From Caldifarciminota bacterium (lineage in GTDB: Bacteria > Hydrothermota > Tepidihabitantia > Tepidihabitantales > JAOUPE01): a stretch of DNA of 22,745 nucleotides. The DNA lies in the NCBI GenBank assembly GCA_029880025.1, contig JAOUPE010000004.1, positions 1-22,745 of the forward strand, written 5' to 3'. Positions 12,705 through 21,389 of this stretch are shown here, piece by piece; within the stretch, counting starts at the first letter, position 1; the number at the start of each line of letters is the position of its first letter. The notes below the pieces were generated by a model. It had not been told where the DNA came from. It ran no database searches and saw only the letters and a program-made list of their open reading frames with translations. Position numbers and translations under genes: made by a program.

Positions 12705-14477
12705 ATGAAAGAAACAAAAGGGACAATTGTAAAAGTTTCTGGACCTTTGGTAGTGGCTAATGGCATGGCAGGTTCCAAGATGTATGACGTAGTTAGGGTG
12801 GGCGACCAAAAGTTAATTGGAGAAGTAATTAGACTTGAAGGCGACCTGGCATCGATTCAGGTTTATGAAGAGACCGGTGGTATTGGGCCGGGCGACCCGG
12901 TTTATCCAACATTTGAGCCGTTGTCGGTCGAATTAGGGCCTGGACTGATTCAAGCAATCTATGATGGCATCCAACGACCGTTAAATATAATTCGGGAACA
13001 AGTCGGCGATTATATAACCCGAGGCATTGATATTCCGGGATTGGATCGTAAAAAACGCTGGCACTTCAAACCAGAAAAAAAAGCAGGGGATAAGGTTAAA
13101 CTAGGCAGTGTAATCGGTAGTGTGCCAGAGACCGAACTTGTCACCCAAAAGATTATGGTTCCGCCTGGAATTTCTGGAGAGATTGTCGAGATAAAAGAAG
13201 GTGATTTTACCGTAACCGAACCAATTGCCCGAATAAAAACCGATGATGAAGAAAAAGAGATTTACATGATGCAGCGCTGGCCAGTGCGTAGAGCAAGGCC
13301 TTATCAAGCAAAACTTCCGGTATCACAGCCATTACCTACTGGTCAAAGGGTAATCGATACATTCTTTCCTATTGCCAAAGGTGGCACCGCCTGCGTACCT
13401 GGTCCGTTCGGTTCTGGCAAAACCGTAATCCAGCATCAGTTTGCCAAATGGTCAGATGCAGACATTATCATCTTTATTGGTTGTGGTGAGCGCGGTAACG
13501 AGATGACCGATGTATTATTAGAATTCCCAAAATTGACTGACCCGAAGAGTGGTCAACCTTTAATGAAGCGAACCGTTTTAATTGCCAATACCTCAAATAT
13601 GCCGGTTGCGGCACGCGAGGCTTCGGTTTATACTGGTATCACGATTGCCGAATACTTTCGCGATATGGGTTTTTCGGTAGCTTTACAAGCCGATTCAACC
13701 TCAAGATGGGCTGAGGCGATGCGTGAGATTTCGGGTCGGTTAGAAGAGATGCCGGGCGAAGAAGGTTATCCAGCCTATCTTTCGGCAAGGATTGCCGAAT
13801 TTTATGAGAGGGCTGGTTCGGTTCGAACCTTAGGCGATTCGGATAAAACCGGCTCGCTTTCAGTCATCGGCTCAATCTCGCCACCAGGCGGTGATTTGTC
13901 CGATGCAGTAGTTCAGGCAACTTTAAGAGTGGTAAAAGTCTTCTGGTCACTCGAAGACAAACTCGCCTTTGCCCGTCATTTTCCAGCAATATCCTGGCTT
14001 AACTCATATTCGCTTTATACCGACACGGTAAAGGATTTCTTTGCCGAAAAAGTGGCGAAAGATTTTTTTGACCAGGCAAAAGCCGCCATGTTACTCTTAG
14101 AAAAAGAGGCTGAGCTGGAAGAGATTATTCGACTGGTCGGCAAGGATAGCCTGTCGCCATCCGACCGACTCATTTTAGAAGTTGCGCGTTCGATTCGAGA
14201 AGATTTCTTGCATCAGAACGCTTTCCATGAAATCGATACTTATACATCGCTTTCCAAACAATCAGCCATGCTCGATTTAATCCTTTATTTTTATGAAAAG
14301 GCAAAAGACACGATGGAAAAAGGCGCGGACATTACCGATATTGAAAAGTTAGCGGTCTTAGAAAGGATTGCCCGTATGAAATATATACCCGAAAACGAGC
14401 TGGAAAAGATTAAGAAGATAAAGGGCGAAATTGATTCGGAACTATCGAAATTAACTCAAACCGAAGAGGTAAAATGA
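12705..14477 (+). CDS. atpA: V/A-type ATPase catalytic subunit A
   Basis: 590 residues, normal length. N-terminal beta-barrel (GTIVKVSGPLVVANGM), then the A-specific non-homologous region (about 110-190). The nucleotide-binding domain has the P-loop GPFGSGKT (about 233) and GCGERGNEMTDVL. Further marks are 'NTSNMPVAAREASVYTGITIAEYFRDMG', 'DSTSRWAEAMREISGRLEEMPGEEGYPAYL' and a C-terminal helical domain. It hydrolyses or makes ATP in the A3B3 head. The start is one base after subunit F; the end overlaps subunit B by ATGA. All catalytic motifs look intact. Confidence 0.97.
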   Translation: MKETKGTIVKVSGPLVVANGMAGSKMYDVVRVGDQKLIGEVIRLEGDLASIQVYEETGGIGPGDPVYPTFEPLSVELGPGLIQAIYDGIQRPLNIIREQVGDYITRGIDIPGLDRKKRWHFKPEKKAGDKVKLGSVIGSVPETELVTQKIMVPPGISGEIVEIKEGDFTVTEPIARIKTDDEEKEIYMMQRWPVRRARPYQAKLPVSQPLPTGQRVIDTFFPIAKGGTACVPGPFGSGKTVIQHQFAKWSDADIIIFIGCGERGNEMTDVLLEFPKLTDPKSGQPLMKRTVLIANTSNMPVAAREASVYTGITIAEYFRDMGFSVALQADSTSRWAEAMREISGRLEEMPGEEGYPAYLSARIAEFYERAGSVRTLGDSDKTGSLSVIGSISPPGGDLSDAVVQATLRVVKVFWSLEDKLAFARHFPAISWLNSYSLYTDTVKDFFAEKVAKDFFDQAKAAMLLLEKEAELEEIIRLVGKDSLSPSDRLILEVARSIREDFLHQNAFHEIDTYTSLSKQSAMLDLILYFYEKAKDTMEKGADITDIEKLAVLERIARMKYIPENELEKIKKIKGEIDSELSKLTQTEEVK

Positions 14478-15907
14478 TTAAAGACTACCAGACCGTTACC
14501 GAAATCGCCGGACCTCTGATGTTGGTTTCTGGAGTAAGCGGGGTCAAATATCAAGAATTGGTCGAAATCTATTTGCCGTCGGGCGAGATTCGACAGGGTC
14601 AGGTTTTGGAAGTAGACGAAGACCGAGCTTTGGTGCAGGTATTTCAAGGGACCGCTGGAATCGACATACCACAAAGTAAGATTCGGTTCCTAAGCAAGGG
14701 TATAACGATTCCATTATCAAAAGAGATATTGGGCAGGGTTTTTGATGGATTGGGCAGACCAAGAGATGGCGGACCAGCAATTATACCCGACTTATGGCAG
14801 GATATTAACGGCGCACCAATAAATCCATATGCCAGAGAGTATCCTGACGAATTCATCCAAACCGGGATTTCGGCAATTGATGGTCTAAATACTTTGGTCC
14901 GTGGTCAGAAGTTGCCAATATTCTCTGGTTCAGGCTTACCCCATAACCGTGTAGCAGCCCAGGTCGTTCGTCAGGCAAAAGTATTAGGCAAAGAAGAGAC
15001 TTTTGCCGTTGTATTCGGCGCAATGGGTATTACTTTTGAAGAAGCTGAATTTTTCCAAAAAGATTTTAGCACGAGCGGTGCCTTGGCAAGAACCGTTCTC
15101 TTTTTAAATCTGGCTGATGAGCCGGCAATTGAGCGGATTGCAACACCACGCGCCGCGCTTACTGCTGCCGAGTATCTTGCCTATGAATGTGGAATGCATG
15201 TCCTGGTGGTTTTAACTGATATGACCAATTATTGTGAGGCATTAAGAGAAATCTCAGCCGCAAGAAAAGAGATACCAGGTAGAAGAGGGTATCCTGGTTA
15301 TCTCTATACTGATTTAGCATCAAATTACGAGCGCTGTGGCAGGATTAAAGACAAGAATGGTTCGATTACATTAATGCCGATTTTAACCATGCCTGAGGAT
15401 GATAAGACCCATCCGATTCCAGATTTAACCGGTTATATTACCGAGGGTCAGATAATCTTGTCTCGTAGTCTGCAGCGTAAAAAAGTCTCTCCACCAATCG
15501 ATGTTTTGCCGTCTTTGTCCCGACTTAAGGATAAAGGTATTGGTAAAGGTAAGACTCGAGAAGACCATTCTGATTTATTCAACCAGTTATTTGCTGGTTA
15601 TGCTCGGGGCAAAGAAGCCGAAGAATTACAGGTCATCTTAGGTGAAGCGGCTTTGTCTGAGATGGACCGGCTCTATCTCAAATTCGCCAACGAGTTTGAA
15701 CAGAAATATGTTTCTCAAGGAGAATACGAAGACCGCTCAATTCAGCAAACATTGGACTTAGGCTGGGAACTATTGCAGCTATTCCCAAGGGTTGAACTGA
15801 AAAGGGTGCGCGACGAATATTTGGAAAAGTATTGGACAAAACAAGGGCAAGGCAAATCTAAAATCGAGCCGATAGAAAACAAAACTACTGAAGAAAAAAC
15901 CGAATAA
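14474..15907 (+). CDS. atpB: V/A-type ATPase regulatory subunit B
   Basis: 477 residues. It begins YQTVTEIAGPLMLVSGVSGVK. It lacks a P-loop, with 'LPIFSGSGLPHNRVAAQV' at that place as expected for the non-catalytic B subunit. Also present are 'MTNYCEALREISAARKEIPGRRGYPGYLYTDLA' and 'ERCGRI..KNGSITLMPIL'. A Lys/Glu-rich tail of about 25 residues (from GKSKIEPIEN) extends beyond the core. Coupled to subunit A by a 4-nt overlap. Bacterial operons usually continue with subunit D; here no ORF follows before 16218. Confidence 0.96.
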   Translation: MIKDYQTVTEIAGPLMLVSGVSGVKYQELVEIYLPSGEIRQGQVLEVDEDRALVQVFQGTAGIDIPQSKIRFLSKGITIPLSKEILGRVFDGLGRPRDGGPAIIPDLWQDINGAPINPYAREYPDEFIQTGISAIDGLNTLVRGQKLPIFSGSGLPHNRVAAQVVRQAKVLGKEETFAVVFGAMGITFEEAEFFQKDFSTSGALARTVLFLNLADEPAIERIATPRAALTAAEYLAYECGMHVLVVLTDMTNYCEALREISAARKEIPGRRGYPGYLYTDLASNYERCGRIKDKNGSITLMPILTMPEDDKTHPIPDLTGYITEGQIILSRSLQRKKVSPPIDVLPSLSRLKDKGIGKGKTREDHSDLFNQLFAGYARGKEAEELQVILGEAALSEMDRLYLKFANEFEQKYVSQGEYEDRSIQQTLDLGWELLQLFPRVELKRVRDEYLEKYWTKQGQGKSKIEPIENKTTEEKTE

Positions 15908-16028
15908 ACTCTCCAATTTTTATAAAAATAATAGTGCACTGGCTAAAACCAGGTCAATTGATATAAAGATAAACCAAGAAAAACCTATCCTGAAGACAAA
16001 TTATTACCAAATTTTATAAGATTTCCAC
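15908..16028. other. intergenic after the ATPase operon
   Basis: No terminator with a proper stem and T-tract is visible; only a weak CTGG/CCAG pair lies at about 15938-15951. No trace of subunit D. Confidence 0.4.
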
Positions 16029-16056
16029 TTGACAGGTCTATTTGCTGGTTTATACT
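16029..16056 (+). promoter_or_regulatory. strong promoter of the 850-aa secreted protein
   Basis: TTGACA (16029-16034), 16-bp spacer, TATACT (16051-16056). The predicted start is near 16063, leaving a 155-nt leader. Confidence 0.75.
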
Positions 16057-16080
16057 GCTACTGAAGCTAATATAACAACG

Positions 16081-16210
16081 GTGTTTAAAAGTTAAACACA
16101 AATGGATTGGCGCCTGCTCCTTGTTGGTTTTTGAAAAGAGGAGCCTGGAAAAACAAAAAATACTATTCTGAGGCGCCATTTTGCAGCAATTTAAGCAACC
16201 TGATTTCAGG
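16081..16210 (+). promoter_or_regulatory. structured 5' leader with RBS-overlapping hairpin
   Basis: There are three elements. The first is GTGTTTAA-AAG-TTAAACAC (16081-16099). The second is an outer stem TGGCGCCT/AGGCGCCA (16108-16115/16171-16178) enclosing GCTCCT/AGGAGC (16116-16121/16139-16144). The third is CCTG-ATTT-CAGG (16199-16210), whose 3' arm touches the Shine-Dalgarno CAGGAGG. Confidence 0.55.
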
Positions 16211-16217
16211 AGGTTAA

Positions 16218-18770
16218 ATGAACAGTAAATTAACGCTTAGTATCATCATGCTTTTTCTCGTGATGGGCATTGCTTTTGGTTTTACACCAATTCCAGGTGG
16301 ACCAAAACAAGGAACAAGTGAGATGGACAGAGTAACGCTTCAGCCTTTTTATCAAGTTTCACAGCCTGATAGAGCGACTTTTCTTACTGACTATAACTCT
16401 TTATTTTATACTTTCTTACAAGTACATATTTTCTCATATCACGACAGTACGAACTTCTCTGGTTTCTGGACCGGGACCTTGAACCAGGACCAGTATCATT
16501 ATACAACCACTTCAGCTGGTATTTACAATATTACGGGTTCTGAGCCATATTCTCTTCTTAGTGGTCAAGCTCATGTTGCTGGTTATTTTGCAAAAGATGA
16601 AGATGGCAAAGGGGTTGCCAATAAATTTCTTACCTTTATGCCGCCTTATGAATGGGGTGGCGAGAAATTTATCGTCTTCTCCTATACCAATGGAACCGAG
16701 GTTTTGGTTACCAACCTTACTAATGGTGATACATTATTAACCACTACTTTGGATGATGGTCAGCGAGCCGAGTTGACTTCGACTGCTTTGAACAAATGGT
16801 TAAAGGTTGAGGCAACAAATCCGGTTTCGGTCTTAAGTTATGCTGACCAGGAATATAGTGTTCCGGCACGCAACGGACCTTTTGTTGGCACTGATTTCTA
16901 TACCTGGGTGGGTCGGATTGGTAATTGGCAGAACGACCTCAATATTGTTGCCTGGAAGGACTCGACCAGCTATTTAGTAACCTATATGGATACTGGAGAT
17001 ACAATTGCCAGCGGTATGATAAATCGAACCGAGATTGCCTGTGTCCAGACGATACAAAATCAATATGTCAGAGTAACAAGCGATAAAAACGTATCGGTCA
17101 GTGTTGCCCCATACCTATCTTGGTCAGGTTCAGGATATGCAAGGTTCACAACGATGCGAGATTCAACCGGTTTTGGTGCTGGCAACTATTTTGTCTTTCC
17201 GATAAATGGTGCTGGTGTGAATGTCCATGTCCTATCCTATCGCGATAATAACTCCATAACCATAAAGGACCTTAACAACAATATTGTTCTATGGTCAGGA
17301 ACCCTAAATACTGGCGGGACGCATGCTGTAACAGTTAATGGTTCGGCTCGCCGAATCGAAGTCCAGTCATCCGACCTATTAAGTGTTGATGTCTATTATT
17401 CTGGTTACGGAGCCGACTTTGCACCGTTAGAGTTTGCCGCACCAGGTCATGATGTTGGAGTAACCGAGATTCTTGCCCCGACTGGCACGATCCCTGTCGG
17501 TTCAGTTGTTACCCCAAAGGCAGTAGTTCATAACTTCAGCAGTTACACTGAAACCTTCCCGGTTAAATTCGAATTCACTGGCTATAGTAACACCCAGACT
17601 GTAACCAACCTTGCATCAGGTTCTACTGATACGGTTGAATTTGATTCTTGGACCGCAGTGGCTGGTTCTTATAATACGTTTTCTTATAGCCAACTTGCTG
17701 GTGATGATGACCCGACCAATGATACCGTATATGGTTCATTCGAAGTAACCTCAGGAATGGTCCATGATGTTGGTGTGACCGAGATGCTTACTCCGACCGG
17801 CACAGTCTTTGAAGGAACCCCGGTAACCCCAACCGCAGTAGTTGAAAACTTTGGTGCCGAGACCGAAACCTTTGATGTCGTGTTTACTTTTGATTTAAGC
17901 ACATACAACTTGGTAGTTAAACAGCCAGCGGTTTATAAAGTCGATAAGATGAGTCATCAAGTGGTTAAAACGTTACACATTGACCAGGTATATAGTGAAA
18001 CCCTCGAAATCACGCTTGATGCGGGTGAGGTTGATACACTGGAATTTACACCCTGGACTGCAGCAATCGGCACCTATAGTGCTATGTGCTACAGCATGCT
18101 TGATGGCGATGAGAATCCAACTAATGATACTGCTTATAGTAGATTTGTGGTGGTTCCTGCGGCTGGTCATGATGTTGGGGTGCTTGAGATACTCGAACCA
18201 CTTGGCACAATAACTGCGGATAGTACCGTAATACCAACTGCTGTCGTGAAGAACTTTGGTGGATTCTATGAAGAGTTTTACGTCTTCTTCAATATTGGTT
18301 GTGCATACTCTGATTTCCGTTGTGTTAGATTAGGTGCGGGTGAGATTGATACGGTAACATTTGACTCATGGCTTGCTGTGGCTGGTTACTATAATGAGGA
18401 TGCGGTGACCTATCTTGAGACCGATGAGAATCCTGATAACGATGCGGTTGCCGAATGGCTGACCGTTAATGAACCTCTGGATGGAATTTCAGGAGACAAG
18501 GTACCAATCGACTTTAAGTTGTTTAAACCTTATCCTAATCCGACCGCGAATCGAATCTCAATAAACTTTGGTCTGCCAAATCCAAGTAATGTTGAACTTT
18601 CGGTTTATAATATCAACGGCAGTAAGGTAAAAGAACTAGTTTCAGAAACCAAAGCGCCGGGTTATTATCGAATCGATACCGATTGTCGAGAACTAGGCAG
18701 CGGAGTCTACATAGTGAAGATGAAAGCGGATAAATTCGAAGCGCGCACGAAATTCATTGTGACCAACTAA
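16218..18770 (+). CDS. secreted multidomain adhesin-like protein: IgGFc-binding-like region, three CARDB-like domains, T9SS-like tail
   Basis: 850 residues; CAGGAGG then TTAA then ATG, with an in-frame TAA directly upstream fixing the start. The signal peptide is MNSKLTLSIIMLFLVMGIAFG. Residues about 30-405 form a beta-rich region of repeated 'V.SY.D......DL' blocks, reminiscent of the N-terminal IgGFc-binding domain. Three Ig-like CARDB-type domains start with HDVGV at about 411, 515 and 650, each with 'T....TP.AVV.NF' and a closing 'GD.+P.NDT'. The tail (about 765-850) starts FKPYPNP and ends KFIVTN, a type A sorting domain. Likely surface-exposed or released; ligand unknown. The third CARDB unit and tail are shared with the next gene. 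Confidence 0.85.
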   Translation: MNSKLTLSIIMLFLVMGIAFGFTPIPGGPKQGTSEMDRVTLQPFYQVSQPDRATFLTDYNSLFYTFLQVHIFSYHDSTNFSGFWTGTLNQDQYHYTTTSAGIYNITGSEPYSLLSGQAHVAGYFAKDEDGKGVANKFLTFMPPYEWGGEKFIVFSYTNGTEVLVTNLTNGDTLLTTTLDDGQRAELTSTALNKWLKVEATNPVSVLSYADQEYSVPARNGPFVGTDFYTWVGRIGNWQNDLNIVAWKDSTSYLVTYMDTGDTIASGMINRTEIACVQTIQNQYVRVTSDKNVSVSVAPYLSWSGSGYARFTTMRDSTGFGAGNYFVFPINGAGVNVHVLSYRDNNSITIKDLNNNIVLWSGTLNTGGTHAVTVNGSARRIEVQSSDLLSVDVYYSGYGADFAPLEFAAPGHDVGVTEILAPTGTIPVGSVVTPKAVVHNFSSYTETFPVKFEFTGYSNTQTVTNLASGSTDTVEFDSWTAVAGSYNTFSYSQLAGDDDPTNDTVYGSFEVTSGMVHDVGVTEMLTPTGTVFEGTPVTPTAVVENFGAETETFDVVFTFDLSTYNLVVKQPAVYKVDKMSHQVVKTLHIDQVYSETLEITLDAGEVDTLEFTPWTAAIGTYSAMCYSMLDGDENPTNDTAYSRFVVVPAAGHDVGVLEILEPLGTITADSTVIPTAVVKNFGGFYEEFYVFFNIGCAYSDFRCVRLGAGEIDTVTFDSWLAVAGYYNEDAVTYLETDENPDNDAVAEWLTVNEPLDGISGDKVPIDFKLFKPYPNPTANRISINFGLPNPSNVELSVYNINGSKVKELVSETKAPGYYRIDTDCRELGSGVYIVKMKADKFEARTKFIVTN
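18161..18467 (+). repeat. 307-bp near-identical module, copy A (partner 20733-21039)
   Basis: It encodes the third HDVGV domain. It aligns without gaps to 20733-21039 with about nine differences counted by eye. The DNA flanking it on both sides is clearly more divergent. Confidence 0.9.
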
Positions 18771-18816
18771 ACGCAAATAATTATTTAGGGCTGGGCTTCG
18801 GCTCAGCCCTTTTTTA
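18641..18816 (+). repeat. shared 3' end plus terminator, copy A (partner 21215-21389)
   Basis: From TTCAGAAAC through the stop codon and the terminator the two genes are again almost identical. This includes an invariant run from GTGAAGATGAAAGC to the stop. Confidence 0.85.
18788..18816 (+). terminator. intrinsic terminator with UUCG tetraloop
   Basis: GGGCTGGGC-TTCG-GCTCAGCCC (9-bp stem with one G-U pair, loop closed by C-G), followed by six T. An identical stem occurs at 21363-21384. Confidence 0.95.
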
Positions 18817-18938
18817 TTTTTTAGAGCGACGAATTAAATTGTTTAAAAGAGGTTGCAATAAAAAAGAATTATCTTATCTAAATACCAACCATTTTACGGA
18901 AAAACGGCACGAAATTGCCAAAAATTAACGTTTTTTTC

Positions 18939-18967
18939 TTGACAAGGTCTTCCAATAAAGGTATACA
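18939..18967 (+). promoter_or_regulatory. strong promoter of the 725-aa secreted protein
   Basis: TTGACA (18939-18944), 17-bp spacer, TATACA (18962-18967). About 190 nt of leader follow. Confidence 0.75.
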
Positions 18968-19025
18968 TTAGTGGTTTGGTTTTTTGTAACTATTTTTATA
19001 CTAAACCGAACAACTGTTAAGCGCC

Positions 19026-19135
19026 TGTCTCGGAAAATAGTTAATTATTTGGTGAAAGCAATTTAAAACTGCAACAACCAAATAATAGACAATATTTCAG
19101 AGACACAACTTAATTATAAAAAAACGGGGCGTTTT
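19026..19135 (+). promoter_or_regulatory. structured 5' leader: long nested hairpin plus AAAACG/CGTTTT hairpin
   Basis: TGTCTC (19026-19031) pairs with GAGACA (19100-19105). GAAA (19033-19036) pairs with TTTC (19095-19098). ATTATTTGGT (19044-19053) pairs perfectly with ACCAAATAAT (19077-19086). A second hairpin, AAAACG-GGG-CGTTTT, lies at 19121-19135. No ORF fits in it. Confidence 0.6.
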
Positions 19136-19167
19136 AAAATCTAAAGCTCTTTTGAAATGGAGGTTAA

Positions 19168-21345
19168 ATGAACATACTTTTAGCAATAACCCTGCTTCTG
19201 CCGCAAGCGGTGGAAGCCCAGACCGATTGGGTCGGTGGTCCAGGCATATTGGGCCCGGTTACTACTTGGGGCTCGGCATTCTATCAATCGGATAGCATCA
19301 ATTACAATGTCTCAGGGCAGATATCGCTGGTAGGAACAGCTATGCCGGGTGGTTGGATAAAACACATTATTCAAACCGCTTCATACATAGATGGACGTAA
19401 CGGAATATATCCGGCTGATTTTGATGGCGATGGCGACCTTGACCTTGCGGCTTGGGCTTCAGTTAGAGACTCGGTCAGAATTTTTAAGAACCAAATGGTC
19501 GAAACCGGTAATGTAAATTATATATACCAGACTCGCTATGCCATACCGGGTGACTTTGGTTATGGATTAATATGGTGCGGTGATTTTGATAACGACAATG
19601 ACCCGGATATCGTAGTACCGACGACACCAGGTCCGGTTTGGTTTGAGAATACTGGTAGTTTCAACTTCACCTTCCACGCCATCGGAAGCACCAATTATGA
19701 TCGAACCTCTTGTGATGTCGGCGATGTTGATAATGATGGTGATATGGATATCGTTATTTATGGGTCGACCAGTAATAAACTCGACCTGTGGCGGAACAAT
19801 GGTTCGATGAGTTTCACTCGGGAAAACATCAATTATACCGGTAACTGGTGGCGGGTTAATCTGGGTGACCTTAACAATGATAACTATCTCGATATATTCA
19901 ATAGCGGTGATGTCTATATTAATTCCAGCGGCACTTTCTCGAGTACGCCGAGCTGGACCGTGCCCGGGGCTGATGATATTGATGGCATCTCGATTCGTGA
20001 TTTCAATAATGACAACAAAAAAGACCTGCTCATTGGATTTCAGTGGGCGTCTACTCCGGAGATGGCTTGGTATGAGAATGACGGCTCAGGTACCAATTAT
20101 ACAAAACATACCATCTGCACCGGAACCGACGCCTATAATCATTCGGATGCCTGTATCGGTGAAGATATTGATTTGGATGGTATACCGGATGTGGTTGGTG
20201 TTTATAATAAGGTCGGTTTCTTCCGTCAATACCCCTTGAATACTTTTACTCTAAATGAGATTGATGACAGCTTTCCTGACGCGCACTGGTGTTTTGTTGC
20301 AAATTTAGATTATAAACCAGGTGGTTCCGATTTCGATATGGATATTCTCGCTACAAGAGAGGGGGGTCAATTTGCCTGGTGGGAGAACGTAATCGACGTC
20401 CAATTTGCCGTTTATGGCTATCTTGAGTCTTCGATTCTTCAGAAGACCGACGCACTTTCCTGGCTAAAATTGCACTGGAACGGGGCGCGACCGACAGGTA
20501 CGATATGTAAACTCTGGGTTAGGTCAGGTGCCGACGCATCTTCGATTCAGACTAATCCATGGCAAGGACCATTTGATGTTCCGGTCGGACCACCAAACGG
20601 TGAGTTTGATATTTCAGGGGTAACCACACCGGGTCATCATTATTTCCAATACAAAGTCGAGATGGGTTGTGGCACAGTTAACGAATCACCAGTGCTTTAT
20701 GAGGTTGCAGTCGAGTATGAGGTTCAGCCTGGGGCTGGGCATGATGTTGGAGTACTTGAGATACTTGAACCACTTGGCACAATAACTGCGGATAGTACCG
20801 TAATACCAACTGCTGTCGTGAAGAACTTTGGTGGATTCTATGAAGAGTTTTACGTCTTCTTCAATATTGGTTGCGCATACTCTGATTTCCGTTGTGTTAG
20901 ATTAGGTGCGGGTGAGATTGATACAGTAACATTTGACTCATGGCTTGCTGTGGCTGGTTACTATAATGAGGATGCGGCGACCTATCTTGAGACCGATGAG
21001 AATCCTGATAACGATGCGGTTGACGAATGGCTGACAGTTGCGCCGAGCATGGCAGACGCGGTCCGGGGTTATACGGTGCCGATAAAATTCGAACTTTTTA
21101 AACCATATCCTAATCCTACGTCCAATAATCTTATGATTAGCTATGCCTTGCCCCAACCAAGTCCGGCTGAATTTATGATTTATGACATCAACGGAAGAGT
21201 GGTCAAACGCTTAATTTCAGAAACTAAGGCGCCGGGTTATTATCGAGTCAATACCGATTGTCGAGAACTGGGCAGTGGTGTTTACATTGTGAAGATGAAA
21301 GCGGATAAATTCGAAGCGCGCACGAAATTCATTGTGACCAACTAA
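19168..21345 (+). CDS. secreted FG-GAP/VCBS-repeat protein with CARDB-like domain and T9SS-like tail
   Basis: 725 residues after TGGAGG-TTAA-ATG; an in-frame TAA just upstream fixes the start. The short signal peptide (MNILLAITLLLPQAVEA) unusually lacks a basic n-region. Residues about 80-400 hold FG-GAP-type repeats with calcium-binding Asp/Asn loops: DFDGDGDLDLA, DFDNDNDPDIV, DVDNDGDMDIV, DLNNDNYLDIF, DFNNDNKKDLL, DIDLDGIPDVV. They predict a beta-propeller. A region of about 410-520 is beta-rich. One HDVGV (CARDB-like) domain starts at about 524, and the tail (about 640-725) begins FKPYPNP and ends KFIVTN. Probably T9SS-exported surface protein; its own promoter, structured leader and terminator make it a single-gene unit. 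Confidence 0.87.
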   Translation: MNILLAITLLLPQAVEAQTDWVGGPGILGPVTTWGSAFYQSDSINYNVSGQISLVGTAMPGGWIKHIIQTASYIDGRNGIYPADFDGDGDLDLAAWASVRDSVRIFKNQMVETGNVNYIYQTRYAIPGDFGYGLIWCGDFDNDNDPDIVVPTTPGPVWFENTGSFNFTFHAIGSTNYDRTSCDVGDVDNDGDMDIVIYGSTSNKLDLWRNNGSMSFTRENINYTGNWWRVNLGDLNNDNYLDIFNSGDVYINSSGTFSSTPSWTVPGADDIDGISIRDFNNDNKKDLLIGFQWASTPEMAWYENDGSGTNYTKHTICTGTDAYNHSDACIGEDIDLDGIPDVVGVYNKVGFFRQYPLNTFTLNEIDDSFPDAHWCFVANLDYKPGGSDFDMDILATREGGQFAWWENVIDVQFAVYGYLESSILQKTDALSWLKLHWNGARPTGTICKLWVRSGADASSIQTNPWQGPFDVPVGPPNGEFDISGVTTPGHHYFQYKVEMGCGTVNESPVLYEVAVEYEVQPGAGHDVGVLEILEPLGTITADSTVIPTAVVKNFGGFYEEFYVFFNIGCAYSDFRCVRLGAGEIDTVTFDSWLAVAGYYNEDAATYLETDENPDNDAVDEWLTVAPSMADAVRGYTVPIKFELFKPYPNPTSNNLMISYALPQPSPAEFMIYDINGRVVKRLISETKAPGYYRVNTDCRELGSGVYIVKMKADKFEARTKFIVTN
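20733..21039 (+). repeat. 307-bp near-identical module, copy B (partner 18161-18467)
   Basis: Same domain as copy A, in frame. Between this module and the shared 3' end (21040-21214) the two genes differ much more, so identity is patchy. Confidence 0.9.
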
Positions 21346-21389
21346 ACACTAACAATTATTTAGGGCTGGGCTTCGGCTCAGCCCTTTTT
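21215..21389 (+). repeat. shared 3' end plus terminator, copy B (partner 18641-18816)
   Basis: Near-identical to copy A at an offset of 2574 bp, continuing past the stop codon through the terminator. Confidence 0.85.
21363..21389 (+). terminator. intrinsic terminator with UUCG tetraloop, second copy
   Basis: The stem and loop are identical to 18788-18809, followed by five T. It overlaps the last codons of the convergent pgeF gene by 2 nt, so it sits exactly between converging transcripts. Confidence 0.93.

Noticed and set aside
19121..19135. AAAACG-GGG-CGTTTT as an intrinsic terminator
   Set aside because: The stem is mostly A-T and followed by TAAAATC rather than a T-tract; kept only as part of the leader structure.
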